A program made the position numbers and the translations under genes. Below are positions 20,435 through 33,821 of a DNA stretch of 64,000 nucleotides, in pieces; within the stretch, counting starts at the first letter, position 1; every line of letters starts with the position of its first letter. The stretch comes from Phycomyces blakesleeanus NRRL 1555(-) (taxonomy: Eukaryota > Mucoromycota > Mucoromycetes > Mucorales > Phycomycetaceae). The stretch lies in contig NW_017265142.1 in the NCBI RefSeq assembly GCF_001638985.1, forward strand, positions 1,480,572 to 1,544,571, given 5' to 3'. The notes under the pieces were generated by a model, which searched no databases, was not told where the DNA came from, and saw only the letters and a program-made list of their open reading frames with translations.

Positions 20435-23400
20435 ATGAATATCAAAGATTTACTTAACCATGATTCCGAAATCAGAACAAGTGGTTATAGGCTTGATGAT
20501 TCATTTGTTGTGGAATGCTCAAACCAAATTAAGACCTGTATTATTGCTCAAGCCTGCAGAAAATTCAACAACAGGAACAAGGGCTCTATTGCTGCTCCTA
20601 TGGACTTTGCCAAGTTCTTGGCTGCAGAAAATAAAAACAACACCAAAGTAGAGAGTATGGATATTGATGATGTCCAAGTCGAGTCTGTTGAGGAAATCAA
20701 CAAAAGCATTGACTATGTCTCTGGTAAGAAATAAACAAGTAAAAGAAAATATTAGTATTAAATATAATTGTATCTAACCCTAAAAACTTAAATATATCAG
20801 ATAATAACTATGGATATTTGCATGTCTGTAACCCAGACAGAGTGTACAACGTTCCAGTAGAACATGTTACTGATCATGAACATTTTGTTTCCACATACAT
20901 GTCCAACAGTCGTGCACAGGCTGTCAGTCTGGAATTGTTTTCCATGTTTTTTGAGAACAACGTCTCTCATGAAGTCTATGACAAATGCATAAAAATTGTC
21001 AATAAGTACATGGCAGAACTTGGATCCAGTAAGTTTATAATTAGTATACTTTTTTTATAGCACATGCACTTACCACCATTTCAGCTAAAGTGGATTCACT
21101 CCTATCATACTACAAGGTAGACACCTTGTTGAAGGAGGAGTACCCGGTGAAGTCCATTGCATATGATATGTGCATAAATGGATGCTGCCGGTTCTCAACA
21201 GTAGAAGAAGGAGACTTTATCGACAAGGATGAGACATGTCCTCATTGCAGTGAGGGCAGTTACAAAGTAGAGAGAGCGAGTGTAAAGCCTGCACAGACCT
21301 TTCAGATCGTGCCTCTCTCAGAGCAACTGCAGTTCAAACTTGCCTACCCCGAGAAACGGGCCAAGATGGCCTATGATACAAGGTGTTTGGCTGGCAGACG
21401 TGAAGATGTACATGAAGACATCTTTGATAGAGACGCAGTCAGATGGCTACTTGATTGTGGAGTGGTTGGTCAGGATGACATTTTGGTGTCCATGTTTGTT
21501 GACCAGTTCAACTCATTTAAAAATGCCAAAATGTCATCCTCTGTTATTCATGTTATTAACCTGAATATCAATCCTAAAGAAAAGTATTTAAAAAAAATTA
21601 ATTTAGATAAAGTTACTAATACGAACTACTTAGATACAAGGCAGGTAACATGATGCAGTTGGCTATTATACCAGGACCTAACCATCCAAAAGATATCGTC
21701 TCGTTTTTGGAGCCTGTTCTTGATGATCTGAGAAACTTGAGGGCAAATGGCCTGCAGTTTCAGACTGATTCTGGACTGGTGATTGCCATGGTTCACCTTG
21801 TCATGGCAACTGGAGATACTCCAGCCGTCTCTGACTTGATGAACCTGGCTCATCACAATGCCCATCATGGATGCAGAGCTTGCATCTCATATGGTGCAAG
21901 AGATTCAAGCATGCCTTGTATTGTGGAAAGAGACGGACCGTTGCTGTTGAGAACAGAAGAGAGTCTATACCAGTCCATTGGAGGTGTAAGTTGTAAACTG
22001 TTAAACAAAATAAATATTGATATCATTTTAGATGTATGGCATCAAAGGGCCCAACGTCTTCAAGGACTTACCCACAATGACCAGTACTGCTTTCTTCAGA
22101 CTGGATGAGATGCACCTTCTAGGTCACAGTATAGACCAGCAGCTGTGTGATATTTCAGGTACGAAACAATAGAAAAATAAAATATTTGATAATAGAGACG
22201 TATCGAAATACTTTGAGACTGTATATAAGTTGTCTTTATTCATAAATAAAAAGTGTCCATTTTTATAAGAAAACACAATCTGCTCTTGTCATTATGTCTT
22301 AGTTTCTTAAGGCTTTCTTCCTTTACTATATTTGGTTATTAGAGTGTATTTACTGCTTAACTAGTGTCAGTGTTACAATTATGACATCAAGTCATAAATC
22401 GTACTTCTTTAGCTCTTAGCTATTCTTTTCTCTTTTATACTAGAGCTTTAGGACTTCCTACTAAATTAGCTCCATATCGATCTGACACAGTTTACCCGGC
22501 AGTATGATATAATTATCTTAACAATCTTTAAGATATTATCTACAGTACTAACTGTAATAATTATTGGGCTGATTACTTAATCATTTATATAAATTTTATA
22601 CTGACAAGATGATAGCTACTATGCTATCCCAATATGAATATGTTCTTATATGTGATAAATCCAACATCCGAGTGTCTGGATCACCACAAGCTGTACGTTG
22701 CACTTGGAGGAAAGTTCTGCCCCACGATCAATGACAGTAGAAGAAATGCACATGGCATTCACTTGCAAGACCAGTTGAAACACCATGGATTCCCGTTTGC
22801 TTTGGATGTCAGTCTGGAAGATATTGACAAAGCAATTTGCGCATCCAGAACCGATATACCAGCCGATTTCATGGGAACATGGAGATCCTGGAAGGAATCC
22901 AATGGCAAGAGGAAGGCTGTTGATTGGACAGACTTTCTCTTGTTTGTTGTTCCAACGATTGTCATTGATCATTTCGTTTTTGATCATATAAAAGCAGCAG
23001 TGATGAACCTTGTCACTGCATGCAGAATTGCCCAGCAGTAGAGGATCACTGCTGCCAATATCCAAGAAGCAGAGGAGTAAGTCAATTGGATATATGCTGA
23101 TCAGTGTTTTAATCATCTTTATAGGGCCATTGGTTGCTGGCATGCCTTCCTCCGTTGTGAGATCAAAGAAAAGAGGCTGAAGCCTACGATTTTCGTGATG
23201 AACCAGCATATGCTGGTTCATCTTGGCTATATGATGTGGGAGATGGGCCCTCTGCAGGCATACAGTTGTACGCCCATCAAAAGGACAATCGGTGTCTACA
23301 GCATGGCAATCAAGTTGAGAAAGAAACCAGGAAAGAACATGGAGAATCTCTTGCTCAGAAAGGCAGCAATCAATCACTGTCTTGGTTGCCGACCTGTCAT

Positions 23401-24033
23401 TTGTGTCACAAATGACAAAAGGACCAGCAACTTCGAGGTTGCAAGTAACAATGTTGCCAGTCCTCAACTTTGATCCAGGCCAACTCGAAGCTCTCTGGCT
23501 GAGTTGGCTGCCGCCATTGGCATAGAGTGCCAGGACTTGGTCCACAGTTTGGTGCCTTTCTGGGCAAGAGAAGACATTGTTTCCTTTGAGGAAAATAATG
23601 AAGTGGTTTGCACCAACAAGATGTGGAAAGACTCGGTGGTCTATAGAGTCTGGTCCTCTGTTGACAGCAGGCATGGCCGAGCAAACAATCTTGCTGTGCT
23701 CAACGATGCCAGGGAGTAAGTAGCACTAGTTGTATTCTACATTGTTAACTTTTATTAATCATAACTCATTTATATTTTTGAAAGGTATGGATTTATTCTT
23801 AAATTCTTCTCTCAAACTGTCAACAGAGTGATCAGACTCTTTGCGGCCATCAACTGTCTTTCTGATGTTCAACGCGTGAACCAGGATCTTTTCCCTGCGT
23901 GGGATAGCCTGGCACCTGGTGTGATGAAGGTGGTGGACGTGAAGTCTATTGAGGGGATCGCTGGCTTCATCCACAACCCAAACAACAAGGCCATTTGGCA
24001 CATTATCTGGTCATCACCAAAATACAACCAATA
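20435..24033 (+). pseudogene. tnp2-C transposase of CACTA-C
   Basis: A spliced tnp2 gene with at least six short introns (donors near 20722, 21029, 21587, 21988, 23075 and 23717). In order: a variable N-terminal part; YDMCINGCCRF with CPHC; FVDQFNSFKNAKM; LAIIPGPNHPKDIVSFLEPV; ATGDTPAVSDLMNLAHHNAHHGCRAC; FRLDEMHLLGHSI; DWTDFLLFVVPTIV; CWHAFLR; NQHMLVHLGYMMWEMGPL; TIGVYSMAIK; and an end with VKSIEGIAGFIHNPNN. The solo LTR-beta at 22146-22688 splits the frame at QQL/YVALGG. In-frame stops: TAG at 23039-23041 (after IAQQ) and TGA at 23471-23473, where tnp2-E has Trp. Final TAG at 24031-24033. Confidence 0.85.
22146..22688 (+). mobile_element. Solo LTR, family beta, in tnp2-C
   Basis: A 543-bp copy starts TGTGATATTTCAG and ends GTCTGGATCACCACA. 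It is flanked by perfect 5-bp duplications AGCTG (22141-22145 and 22689-22693). Removing it restores the tnp2-C frame. Shared core with the 39-40 kb copies: TACTTTGAGACTGTATATA and AACACAATCTGCT. No internal genes. Confidence 0.9.
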
Positions 24034-24300
24034 GGTTTTTTTTTCTTTGTTTGTTTTCCCTATTCTTTTAATACATATATAAACATTTAATCTCTTTAAA
24101 AAAATCACCCAAAACAATAGTAAAATCTGTTGCTATTACCATTTGATTTAAAAATTTTCAATGCCAGAAAAACCGAATTTATGGTATATCTAATTGATTG
24201 GCTATGTTCTTGACTTTGATCAAACTTGCAAACAAAAAACAACAGTCCTCTTTATTTTCTCATTTAAAATGGCTGTCTGAGTTAAACAACCAAAAACAAT

Positions 24301-24450
24301 CACCTTACAAATCTGGATAACAATTTTCATTTATTAAAATGCAAATTTCCCCTGCAAAATTATTTGTCACATTTGCTAACGGCATAGTGTTATCTAGATA
24401 TCTAGTTATCTAGTGTAAGGCTAATAATTTTACCATTAGTTACTAATAAA
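24301..24450 (+). repeat. KDZ left terminal inverted repeat
   Basis: Matches the complement of 41157-41306 over about 150 bp with few mismatches, including GCAAATTTCCCCTGCAAAAT and TTTGTCACATTTGCTAAC. It holds short ATCTAG repeats. Confidence 0.85.
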
Positions 24451-24586
24451 TTACAATATATGATTGATAGCAAAATCAGGTTCCCATCAGATGAATTGAC
24501 ATGTCATCTGGTCATTATTCCAAAACAACTGAAATAATTGTTTATTTTATTTCATATTCTTATTATTATATATTAAATACCTAAAA

Positions 24587-25643
24587 ATGAACGTTAATAG
24601 CTTCTTAAATGATGCTGCAAACTTGCCAACCAATGCAGTAGAAAAACTGCAATTAAAATTGCAGTGTAGAAAAGAATTCAAAATTAGCTTTGCTAAAGAA
24701 TTTAATTTGCAACAAAAGGTTGTTGAAAACATGGCTGAAGCTGTCTATAATTTCAGCAATACTGTTTTGGGGCCCAAAAAGATTAAAAAAATCCTTTTAA
24801 TCTTTACACTAAGAAGATAAAGAACAAGAGAAAACTTGATGGTAATACAATTAACTGCATTGATTACAAGTAAAACAATAGTTTTGTAACAATTCGAAAT
24901 ATATTTTTAGGGGAAAACTACAGACGCAAGGAAATCATTGATTCGTACAACTCAATGGGTCCTTTAGAAAAAGGCAGATATTACGAGATGGCGAAAGAAG
25001 ATTCCACTACTCTTCACCAGGAATCTTCTGTCCCTGATGTCAATCATGATGCAAAATCCATATTAACCATCATGGAGACAATGAAGCTATCAATGAACTA
25101 CGATAGTCTGTTTCTGTTCTGGGAGTCAGGCACCAGCTCCAGTCGAAAGATTGGTTGCCTCTTGTCAGGAGATACGTCTTCTATATTTTTTAAGTGTATT
25201 GAGGAAGATGGTGCTCTGAAGAGTTTCTTGGAAGCAATGGGAAACGTCGAAAGACGCCCAAGTAAGTATTATATAATAGATGTATTATTTATTTTATCTT
25301 AATATATTTTTCTGTCATAGTGCAGGAAATACAACCCATGACCATTGCTGTCAACGACTTCAGAAATAAGATGAACAAACGTTTGATAAGTTTGTTCAAT
25401 GGTAAGTCTATAAAATATCAAAATTAACATTTACTTTATATTATCAATCTCTTAGAAGAAACTGGGGAAACGAGAAAATCTTTCCCTTGAAAAGCAATCA
25501 AAAACAAGAAAGGCACCATCAGAGCCATTGGATGGCCAGAAAAGGTGCCTTTTGTGCCACTCAATCTTATGAAAGATATTAAAAAAGAAATGTTAGTTGA
25601 TGCCCTAGACAAAGGGCTTATTTCTTTCTCTTGCTCTTTAGCG
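24587..25643 (+). pseudogene. KDZ-borne second gene, function unknown
   Basis: Four exons: 24587 to about 24840, 24912-25260, 25321-25401 and 25456-25643, with GT-AG introns of 50-75 bp. Exon 1 begins MNVNSFLNDAANLPTNAVEK and needs a one-base shift in the A-run near 24788. Exon 2 has KGRYYEMAKEDSTTLHQ and a hydrophobic FLFWESG segment. Exon 4 has GTIRAIGWPEKVPFVPLN and one in-frame TGA (about 25488). It is convergent with the KDZ transposase. I recognise no domain. Fungal KDZ elements are known to be linked with TET/JBP genes, but no dioxygenase HxD motif is visible here. Confidence 0.5.
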
Positions 25644-25649
25644 TAAGGC

Positions 25650-28600
25650 TTGACAAGCTTAATAAAAACATGTTTTTATCTCTAACTTCTATAATTAATA
25701 ATTTATATGCTAAATTTATGTGTACATCTTATCCGAAGGCTTTCCAGTGTTGTACAATAGATTCTTGCTTTTACTATTTGTTGTGGCTTGTTTTTTTTAT
25801 GTATTTTAATTTTCAAAACAAAAAAAATGACTTCAAAATTTTTTCTTTCCTAATCCACTTTAATAATATACACAATATAAGTATTTTAAGTAATAAATAA
25901 AATGTTACCCTTTGCCATCATCATCATATTGTAACATGTATCAAACACTCGATTGAATGGCCTCATAAATCTTGTCATAAACTTCTTGTAATCATGCACA
26001 AACAGTTAAAGACAGATGAGAGCGCTAGTCAAGATAAATCAGCAATGAAAAACAACTACCTGACGATTTTATTTAAATATTAAGATCAACAAATAAACTT
26101 GAAACAAGAATAGATATATATTAAAATTTAAGTCTTTGGAAGTAATGGTTTTGATAAACAATGCTTATATGACCTTCTGCTTTGCTTTACAAAAGATAGT
26201 ATGTATTTTTAAAATAATTGTAAGGCTATCCTAAAAAAATGTTTTTAATGCTTTGCTTAATTAGCTTTCTTTCCCAATTGTATCAAGTTTTTTTTGGTTC
26301 ATCTAATGCTACTGCTTAGAATTATAAAAACAATGTCATATAATTTATTTATTTTTGTAAGGGTATACTTTAGACTTTATTTTTTTTCAAGCAAAAACAA
26401 AACAAAATCTAAGGAAGTAGAATACATGTTTATACTGATGTCTTAGGTAATAAAGTTATTGTTTTTTGACATTTTAATTTTGTAAATAAAAAATCTTCTT
26501 TCTTAAATAAATTCCAGTTATGCTTATCAATATTGTGAATAAATCAACTCTGTAAAAATTATATTGAATATTTATTTATCAATTGCACTTCATCAAGGAC
26601 AGATATTAGCAAGTACGTGTTTTATAGAACTAATATAGCATGTCTTGAGTTTTATTGAAATTCTTTTAGTATCAAGTATTATTACTAGATGAGTAAAAAA
26701 ACGCATCTTTATATAAAAAGAAAGGGCAAAATATTATCATTTCATAAGTTGGTCTTTATGTACATCACTTATTAATTAACTAGCTTGTCTTATTGATTAT
26801 ATATTTATTCAATTGTAACATTTTATTAATGTAGTCTATTACTTGCAAAGTCAATATCATTGCTAGCTTTATATAACAATTTAAATAATAATCAATATTT
26901 ATATATTTATCTTTGATTTAACTAACTCTTCCTGTCTACTTTTGTCTTTAGTCTTCATATTGTAACTTTTGGCTTTGTTTAATGAAAGCAACTAGCACCC
27001 TCCCCAATCTTTATTAATATATTCTTTCCAGATATTACAAAAGTTGATAGCTGTGAACAAAGTCCTTATATTATACTTTTAAATATACTCACTTCAAAAA
27101 AAAACAAGCTGGTATTAACAAACACTAGTTATATATGATATTGTTTTATGACAATAATAATAATTATGTTTAGCCTATTAATTTTTTAAAGAAAATAAAA
27201 TACATTTTATTAATAGAAAAATATGAATAATTAAAATTAAAATTTATTATTTTATTTGCAAACAGTGATTCCAAAATGCAGTAAGACTATTATGTTACTT
27301 TTTGCAAATTAAAAAAACTACATCCTTTATGTAAAGATCTAATGTAGAATCAATTATAAATTAAATTGCTAAAAGTACAAATCGATTTGAATAGAATAAT
27401 TACAAAATGTAACTCAAAGAACAGAGTTCAGAAGTGACAGAAATGAAAAAGAAGATTGGAAAAACTTTGGATACAAATATTGAGTGAGTAAAATAAAGAG
27501 AAGGCTATCAATTTCACTCAGGACAATTGAAGTTATAGCAGAAAACATACTGAGAAAAGTAAATAAAATAAAATAAAAGAGAGTTTTGATCATGTCAATC
27601 AGAACATACAATGAACATAAAAAAATAACATACCAGACAAAAAAATAAAAAAAAGTAAATAAGAGAAAAGAGTATACAAAAATGACAAAGGCTGTGACTT
27701 AACATTGAGAAAATGTGACTTTGGATGTGACCATGCCAACATCTTTACAGTGAAAATGAGTGGTTTCATAGTGAAAATGAGTGGAAAAAGTAGCTTGGTA
27801 AACAATACTATAACATTATATTATAATTAATATATTAAAACTTTTTGCTATAGATTATTTGTTGTCACTTTCGACTATGATAGAGACAGCCAAGGTTCAA
27901 CTTTTGCCAGAAGCATTTTTTTGTATTTTTTTGAAAAAAAATTATTAATCTTTCTGTTTTGCTAAAAAAAAAAATTAAATGTTTTGAATATTTAATGAAT
28001 TGCTTTATACTATTTATTCTTTATAAATATCTTAATGTTATGCGAAATGAAATTATATGTTTTTAAAGTAAAATAAAATAAAATAGCAAACAAAACAAAT
28101 TTTATTTATGTAAACAGAGTTAAACAGCTAGATACCAATAAAACAAAATAATTTTTAATATTGTAACTTTCTGAATGAGAAATGCTATTTACTTGCTTTT
28201 GAAAATAATAAAATAAAAAATAAAGCATGCAAAATACTAATGAAATTAGATAAAAACTTGATATTTTATTATCTCAAAATAAGTATGTAGTTATATGTAT
28301 TATTGAATTAATTACTGATAGACTATAATGATATAAGTAATATATATATTACAGAAAGAAGTAAAATAAAATCTTGAAACATAAAACATGTATTTAAAAT
28401 AGACATTTTTTTTTACTTCTTGATTAAATGTAGAAAACAAGAAGTATACTTCAAACAGTAAAAATTAAGCTGTCAGCTTCTCTATAATTTTATGATATTT
28501 ATACTTGTAAAAGCTATTAAAGCATTTTACAGATTTGAAAAAATTATTATTATTATTATTAAAAAAAATATTAAAAAAAAGAAGAAAAGAAAAAAAAAAT

Positions 28601-28740
28601 GGGTGAGAGTTTGTGTTATCCTAGGGAAAAGAAACTTATCTTAGTTATCAACTTTAAATGCTAACAAATAAACTGAATAGACTTTTTACAATAATAGAGT
28701 AACTTACCATATATTGCCTCAGACTCAAATACGTTATTGT
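25650..28740. other. KDZ interior, about 3 kb without a supported gene
   Basis: Very AT-rich. Short minus-strand frames at 27414-27805 are hydrophobic, low complexity and probably chance. (ATT)n lies at about 28545-28560 followed by A-rich DNA. No gene, repeat family or structured signal could be supported. Confidence 0.5.
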
Positions 28741-30440
28741 GTTATTCGTCTTCATTGGCATTGTCATTGTCATCATTGTCATCGTTATTTTCGTTGTCAT
28801 CATCACCTTCCACAACAAAAGCGATACTGGCTTCTCCATCATCGGGGGAGTTTATGTCTTCAATGATGAGTGAAGAAGAAGAGATGTAGGAGGAGACAAA
28901 AGGAATGGAGGAGGGAGAAGACGAAAATTCCAGAAGGAAACTGGTCTGAGCAAAGACTGCTCACTCCCAAGACATAGAAAGCCAAAGCTTTCTAGCCAAA
29001 AGGAACTGCATCCCGCAAAGAACCTCTTTGTCCAGAGTACCTACAGCATTGTCAAGGGCTTTTAGCCCTTGCTCTATTAAAGTCCTTTCTTTTGTGACAT
29101 AGTATTGAAGCCAGAAGGCATCACGCTTGAAATTTTATATATTAGTTAATTTATTTTTAAAATCCTTAGTATCTTTATATTAATTATTACCTTCAGAAGT
29201 GCAATTTCTTCTTCTGCTCTTTTCTTGGCAAGAAAGAGGTGGACTTTGGGGCAGATTTCTGTATCCCAGAAAATGCTTTTTTTTTGATTATTGAATCAAA
29301 GGTCAAAGACTCTTTTAAAAAACGAGTATAAAAGTAAGAATAACAGTTTAATATTTCCATTGTGAAAAGTCTAAAAATCACTGTTACCATTGAATTCAAA
29401 ATTGAATGCTTGCAGGAGGTAGGTAATTTGTTTGGCCTGTTTATTCAGGCTAATTTCGTGTTGTTTGGACTTTTTTGTGCCTATATATATATTTAAAAGC
29501 ATTAATTCATGAAATAATTGCAATCACCTTTTCCCCTTCTTACCAATATGGCCAGATTTGTAAAGCAATGCCAAGGTATCATGATACATTTGAACATTGG
29601 CTCTAATCGCATCTTTGAATATTTTTTTGTAAGCTTGGAACTTGTTGTACCCTAGCTGGGCATTTTCTTCTATATATTTTATGAGGTTTGTATTTTCTTC
29701 ATCAGGTTCTTGGAAGTCCTCAAATTCCTCCTGGATCTTCGTCTTCAACTTCTCCATTTCGTGCTTCAGCCTATTGATCTCATCTTTCACATGATTTCCG
29801 TTGGCATCATTAGCAAGCCTACAATAAAATTGATTTTTTAATGACAAAAAACATAAGAAAAAAGCTCTAAATACACTTACTCTCTTAGTTGGCGCAAAAT
29901 TGTAAAATTTACAAGGAACAAAGCAATATTGCCCTGAACCTTACAGCCGGACTCCATCAAATCAGCAATGTCAATGTAGTTCTCTGACTTCTCTACCTTG
30001 TTAACATGCTGCTTCCATTCTTGCTCAATCACAACACAGTCGAATCCCTCCAATGCCTTTCTGGATTCTTCTATGATGCGCTTTGCTTTGACATACTTAC
30101 TTTCCAACATCAAGCCCAACTCAACCTTCTTCGTCTCATTGCAGAACTTGATGGCTCTGTACAAGACCAACTTCTGGTTTGCTTGTCCCATCTTTCTGGT
30201 CATCATTGCAAAGCAGTTAAGATATGATCAGAGGCGTTCCAAACATTCACCATCTGTCAAGCCAAACCCATCTCTATATTTAGGGTTGAGCTTAACCTGG
30301 CAGTGTTAAACATGAGCATATGCATAGAAAATTGAAACTGCTAGTTTTGATTTCTCCATCAGTCCGGGAAAGTTAGCTTATGTTAAGTATTGTTACTATA
30401 TGCTTATATATTTAACATGTACATTAAAAATAACTCTGTA

Positions 30441-31785
30441 CAGTGAGGGACAAAAAGAATCGCCTTTTTTTTTAAAATGCCAAAATCAGCAAATGTAATA
30501 GTCTTTCTCTTTTTCTCTTAAATTAACATTTTATGAAATGAACAATCAAACCGAATGCACAAAAAAGATTACTAAAATTTCTACCAATGGATATAAAAAC
30601 ACGGATAATACAACTCGTGCAATCATTGTCCATGAGAGTGTTAAGAATGGCACTAGTCAGGTTGACATTGCCAAAAAAGTAGACATAAGCCAAGACGTGG
30701 TGAAGTGTGTTCTTCAGAGCTACAAAAAAAATGGCTCGCATATGGCTGCACCACGACCTGATAGACCTTTAAAGTTAAATGAGAGAGACAAAAGACGAAT
30801 TATGCTTCAGATTAGCCGTGATCCCACACAGCCAATGAGTACCATTGCTAGAACCTTGCCCACACCAGTTTTTGTAAAGACTTTGAGAAAGTTTCTTTGC
30901 AAGGCTGTAATATACTCTTGAAAGATGATTTCGAAACCAAAGATTTCGGAAATCAATCATAAAAAGCAATTCCAATGGGCTAAGGAACATCTGCACTGGA
31001 AAACAACAGATTGGAATTCCATCATCTAGTCTGATGAGTCAAAGATCCAGCTCCACGGAAGTGATGGACGCCAGTGCGTTCTCAGGCCAAATGGCAAGGG
31101 CTTTGAGCCCAACTTCGTCTCACCAACTGTGAAGTTTGGAGGTGGCTCCATTATGGTCTGAGGGTGCTTCTATGGAAAGGCTGTCGGAGTTTTAGACGTT
31201 GTGCCTGGAAATATCAATTCCAAGAAGTATGTTGCAACCTTGGAAAGAGCCTACCTCCCTTCTTTAAAGGCATTCAAAGAGAAAGATAACTGGAGAAGAT
31301 TTCGTCTACAAGAGGATAACACTAGCTGCCATGTGAGTGCGCTGACAAGAGAATGAAAAAAAAGACAAGGTGAAACTTTTGGGCAGCTGGCCACCTCAAA
31401 GTCCAGACTTGAATCCAATCGAGCATCTCTGGGCATATCTCAAGCGTAGAGTACGTATGAACAGATATAATCTGTATAGCGTTTACCATTTGAGACATGT
31501 CGTAATTAGGGAATGGAAGATAATCCCCCAGAAGTATTTGCAAAGTTTGGTCCGGAGCATGAAGAGAAGGTGGCAAGCTGTAATAGATGCAAATGGTCAT
31601 AATACCAAGTACTAAAATAAAGACTCTTCTCTAACATAATAAAAATAAGTGTTTTCAACTTTAATCTGAAGTAGTTTGGGATCTGTAAGTGCTGTATTTG
31701 CTTCTTTTCTTTAAGCATGAAAAATAGATATATTTTGGAGAACAATTGGGATCTAAAAAAAGGCGATTCTTTTTGCCCCTCACTG
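30441..31785 (+). mobile_element. Tc1 element in a KDZ intron
   Basis: Terminal inverted repeats: CAGTGAGGGACAAAAAGAAT on the left and the complement of CAGTGAGGGGCAAAAAGAAT on the right, flanked by TA at 30439-30440 and 31786-31787. At 1345 bp it has full Tc1 length. It lies between KDZ exons ending SLK and beginning at the PGLMEKSK exon, so the intron may have tolerated it. Confidence 0.95.
30538..31615 (+). pseudogene. Tc1 transposase
   Basis: The N-terminal paired-type helix-turn-helix region runs from TRAIIVHESVKNGTSQVDIA to DRPLKLNERDKRRI. The catalytic part shows SDESK (first Asp), GGGSIMV, EDNTSCHVS (second Asp) and PPQSPDLNPIEHLWAYLK (Glu); spacing is close to DD34E across an indel. 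Lesions: TGA at 30919-30921, TAG for Trp at 31027-31029, TGA for Trp at 31159-31161, and a stop plus frameshift near 31354. Not functional. A related remnant lies at 45906-47106. Confidence 0.9.
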
Positions 31786-32039
31786 TATTTACCTTCAGTG
31801 ACTTTGCCAGCTTACAGACAACATCATAAATCACATTGATGTTGGGAGAGTTATCAGCAGACTGGCTATCACTACCTGAATCACCAAGTAGTTGATTAAT
31901 TATGGAGAGAGGGTACTTAAACCCTTCACCAGTTTCCATGTCTACCAACTTAATGACTGATTCATGGCGTGTACAGCTCTCCGCAAAAAGACCCTTAATA
32001 GGGTACTTTATGGACTTTCACTGGAAAAATAACAATAAA

Positions 32040-32995
32040 TACACACCGGGAAATTCAGGCATACTATTGTGAATATTCCGCATTTTACAGTGGGGTTTTG
32101 CCTATTTCCACTGATACCAAAGCTGATCTGGTTACATGTGCACAGACCTGCTATCTACAAGTGTAAAGTTTGATAGCACTAGTGAAGTTGGAGTCAATAG
32201 TAATTTTATATCTTTGTATATAATAGAGTACCAAGAAAACTTTATTTCAAACTTTGTTTTTTTGCTGTAATACAATCTGTTTCCATGTTAAAGGTTAATA
32301 ATCAGGGACTACGTCGCATTTGTATTGTTGAACTATCCCTGGGTGAATAGTTAGAACCATGGACATTTTATTGCTTATAAGCCAATCAGTAACACTCTTT
32401 ATTATGAGGTCATAGATTATCTGCTCCCCCAATTACTTGATATTCAATTATTATCGGTTTGAATTATAGTTTATTTTTGTATTTATTAGAAAAAATAGAA
32501 TGATTCTAGGTTGATAGTATTGGAATAATATTATATGCCTCGGGCTGTCTTCATCGGTATCCTTCATATGACTCAAATCAAGCAGTGCTTTATATATAAT
32601 GTTTGTAAACCCTCATATTCAGTAGTTATCTTTGGCACAGATACTATTTAACATAATAGAAGAGAAGTTAGATGTGTATTTAAATATTTACATGTTGTGA
32701 GTGATATATTAATTTGAGGATACATACAATATAATGACTGAAGAAGATAAAAATAAAACTTTGAGAGTTCGAGGCATGGTGTCAAGTATAATTTCTTTAA
32801 CAATGAAAATAATATAGAGAAGTTAGTTTGAGTGAATTGGGTGACAGAATATGTAATGAACGTACCCAAAGAAAGTCAATTTATTTGTAGACCTAGATAG
32901 TACTTGTCAAGAGTTGATATAACCTTTAGTAAAAAACATATATTAATATACAGTATAAATAATACTATCATACATATTAAGAGAATAAAAGAAGA
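32040..32995. other. Unexplained insert between KDZ exons
   Basis: About 950 bp separates two KDZ exons that elsewhere in the gene are 50-100 bp apart, so an old insertion is likely. No gene is seen; the 73-codon minus-strand frame at 32648-32869 is hydrophobic and low complexity. CCGCATTTTACAGTG at about 32080-32094 could be an element end, unpaired as far as I can see. Confidence 0.4.
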
Positions 32996-33813
32996 AGTCT
33001 TACCATGTCAATGATGGCGCCAAGAGATAGAGGTTCTTGATTCATTGCGTGTTTTGCAGATGAACATTCATCTGTAATAAAAATTATATTCTGTCAGATA
33101 AATATTAAAAGTAAATAAAAAATAAAATATTACTGTGTTGATGGTCTTGTTTAATCGTAGGGAATATTTTTGGCGATATTGTCTATAAAAAAGGAGAAAA
33201 GTCAGAATAATTTTATAGGATGATGATATGAAGTATAGTTACTAACCTGGACTAATCCGGATGGCCATTGTAAAGAGAATACATCAGAAGGAAAAAACAC
33301 GCTAGTATCTATGACAACTGAAATAATAATTATTATTTAGTTACATTTGAAGAAAAGAATTGCTTTAAAAAAAAAGAAGATATGTTACCAAAAAAGTTTG
33401 CAAATATAGTAAAACACTAAGAGAGTATATATGTATCTATGACAACAGAATGTGTTAATCTTGTTGTTGTCTGTACAGAAGTATTTTTAAGAAGAATGTA
33501 TCTTACCAGTAAAATTCACAGTTATAACAAAAATCAGAAAGAGAAAGAAAAGAAAAGAAAATGGTCAATAAGGAAAAATATGGAAAAATATGGAAAAATA
33601 AAAAAATAAGTAAATAAAATACAAAAAAAAACAAAATAGGTAATTAAAAAAAATGAAACTCAAAAAAAATATCCAAAAAGCATAATAGATATAATGGTGT
33701 AGTATCTAAAAGCAATCTTTGTATCAATTTACACAGTGTGTATACAAGAAGTTACTTTAGATATATTCTTTTAACCAAGATCAATCAAGACTAGACATTC
33801 TTTTTTTTGGAAA

Positions 33814-33821
33814 TATAAATA
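33814..33821 (+). promoter_or_regulatory. TATA box of element B partner gene
   Basis: TATAAATA, with TACTCACTCTTG about 20 bp downstream, as in element A. A likely 5'-UTR intron follows (GTATGT at about 33933 to TTAATAG at 34040). Confidence 0.5.

Noticed and set aside
22646..23674. 342-codon minus-strand open frame
   Set aside because: It lies opposite the tnp2-C exons, whose motifs are clear on plus; the minus product is Cys/His-rich without family motifs.
24587..25643. TET/JBP dioxygenase cargo of the KDZ element
   Set aside because: No HxD or downstream His/Arg pattern of the dioxygenase fold is visible.
27414..27805. Hydrophobic minus-strand frames in the KDZ interior
   Set aside because: AT-rich translation with repeated Phe/Leu/Ser; no motif or splice signal pattern.
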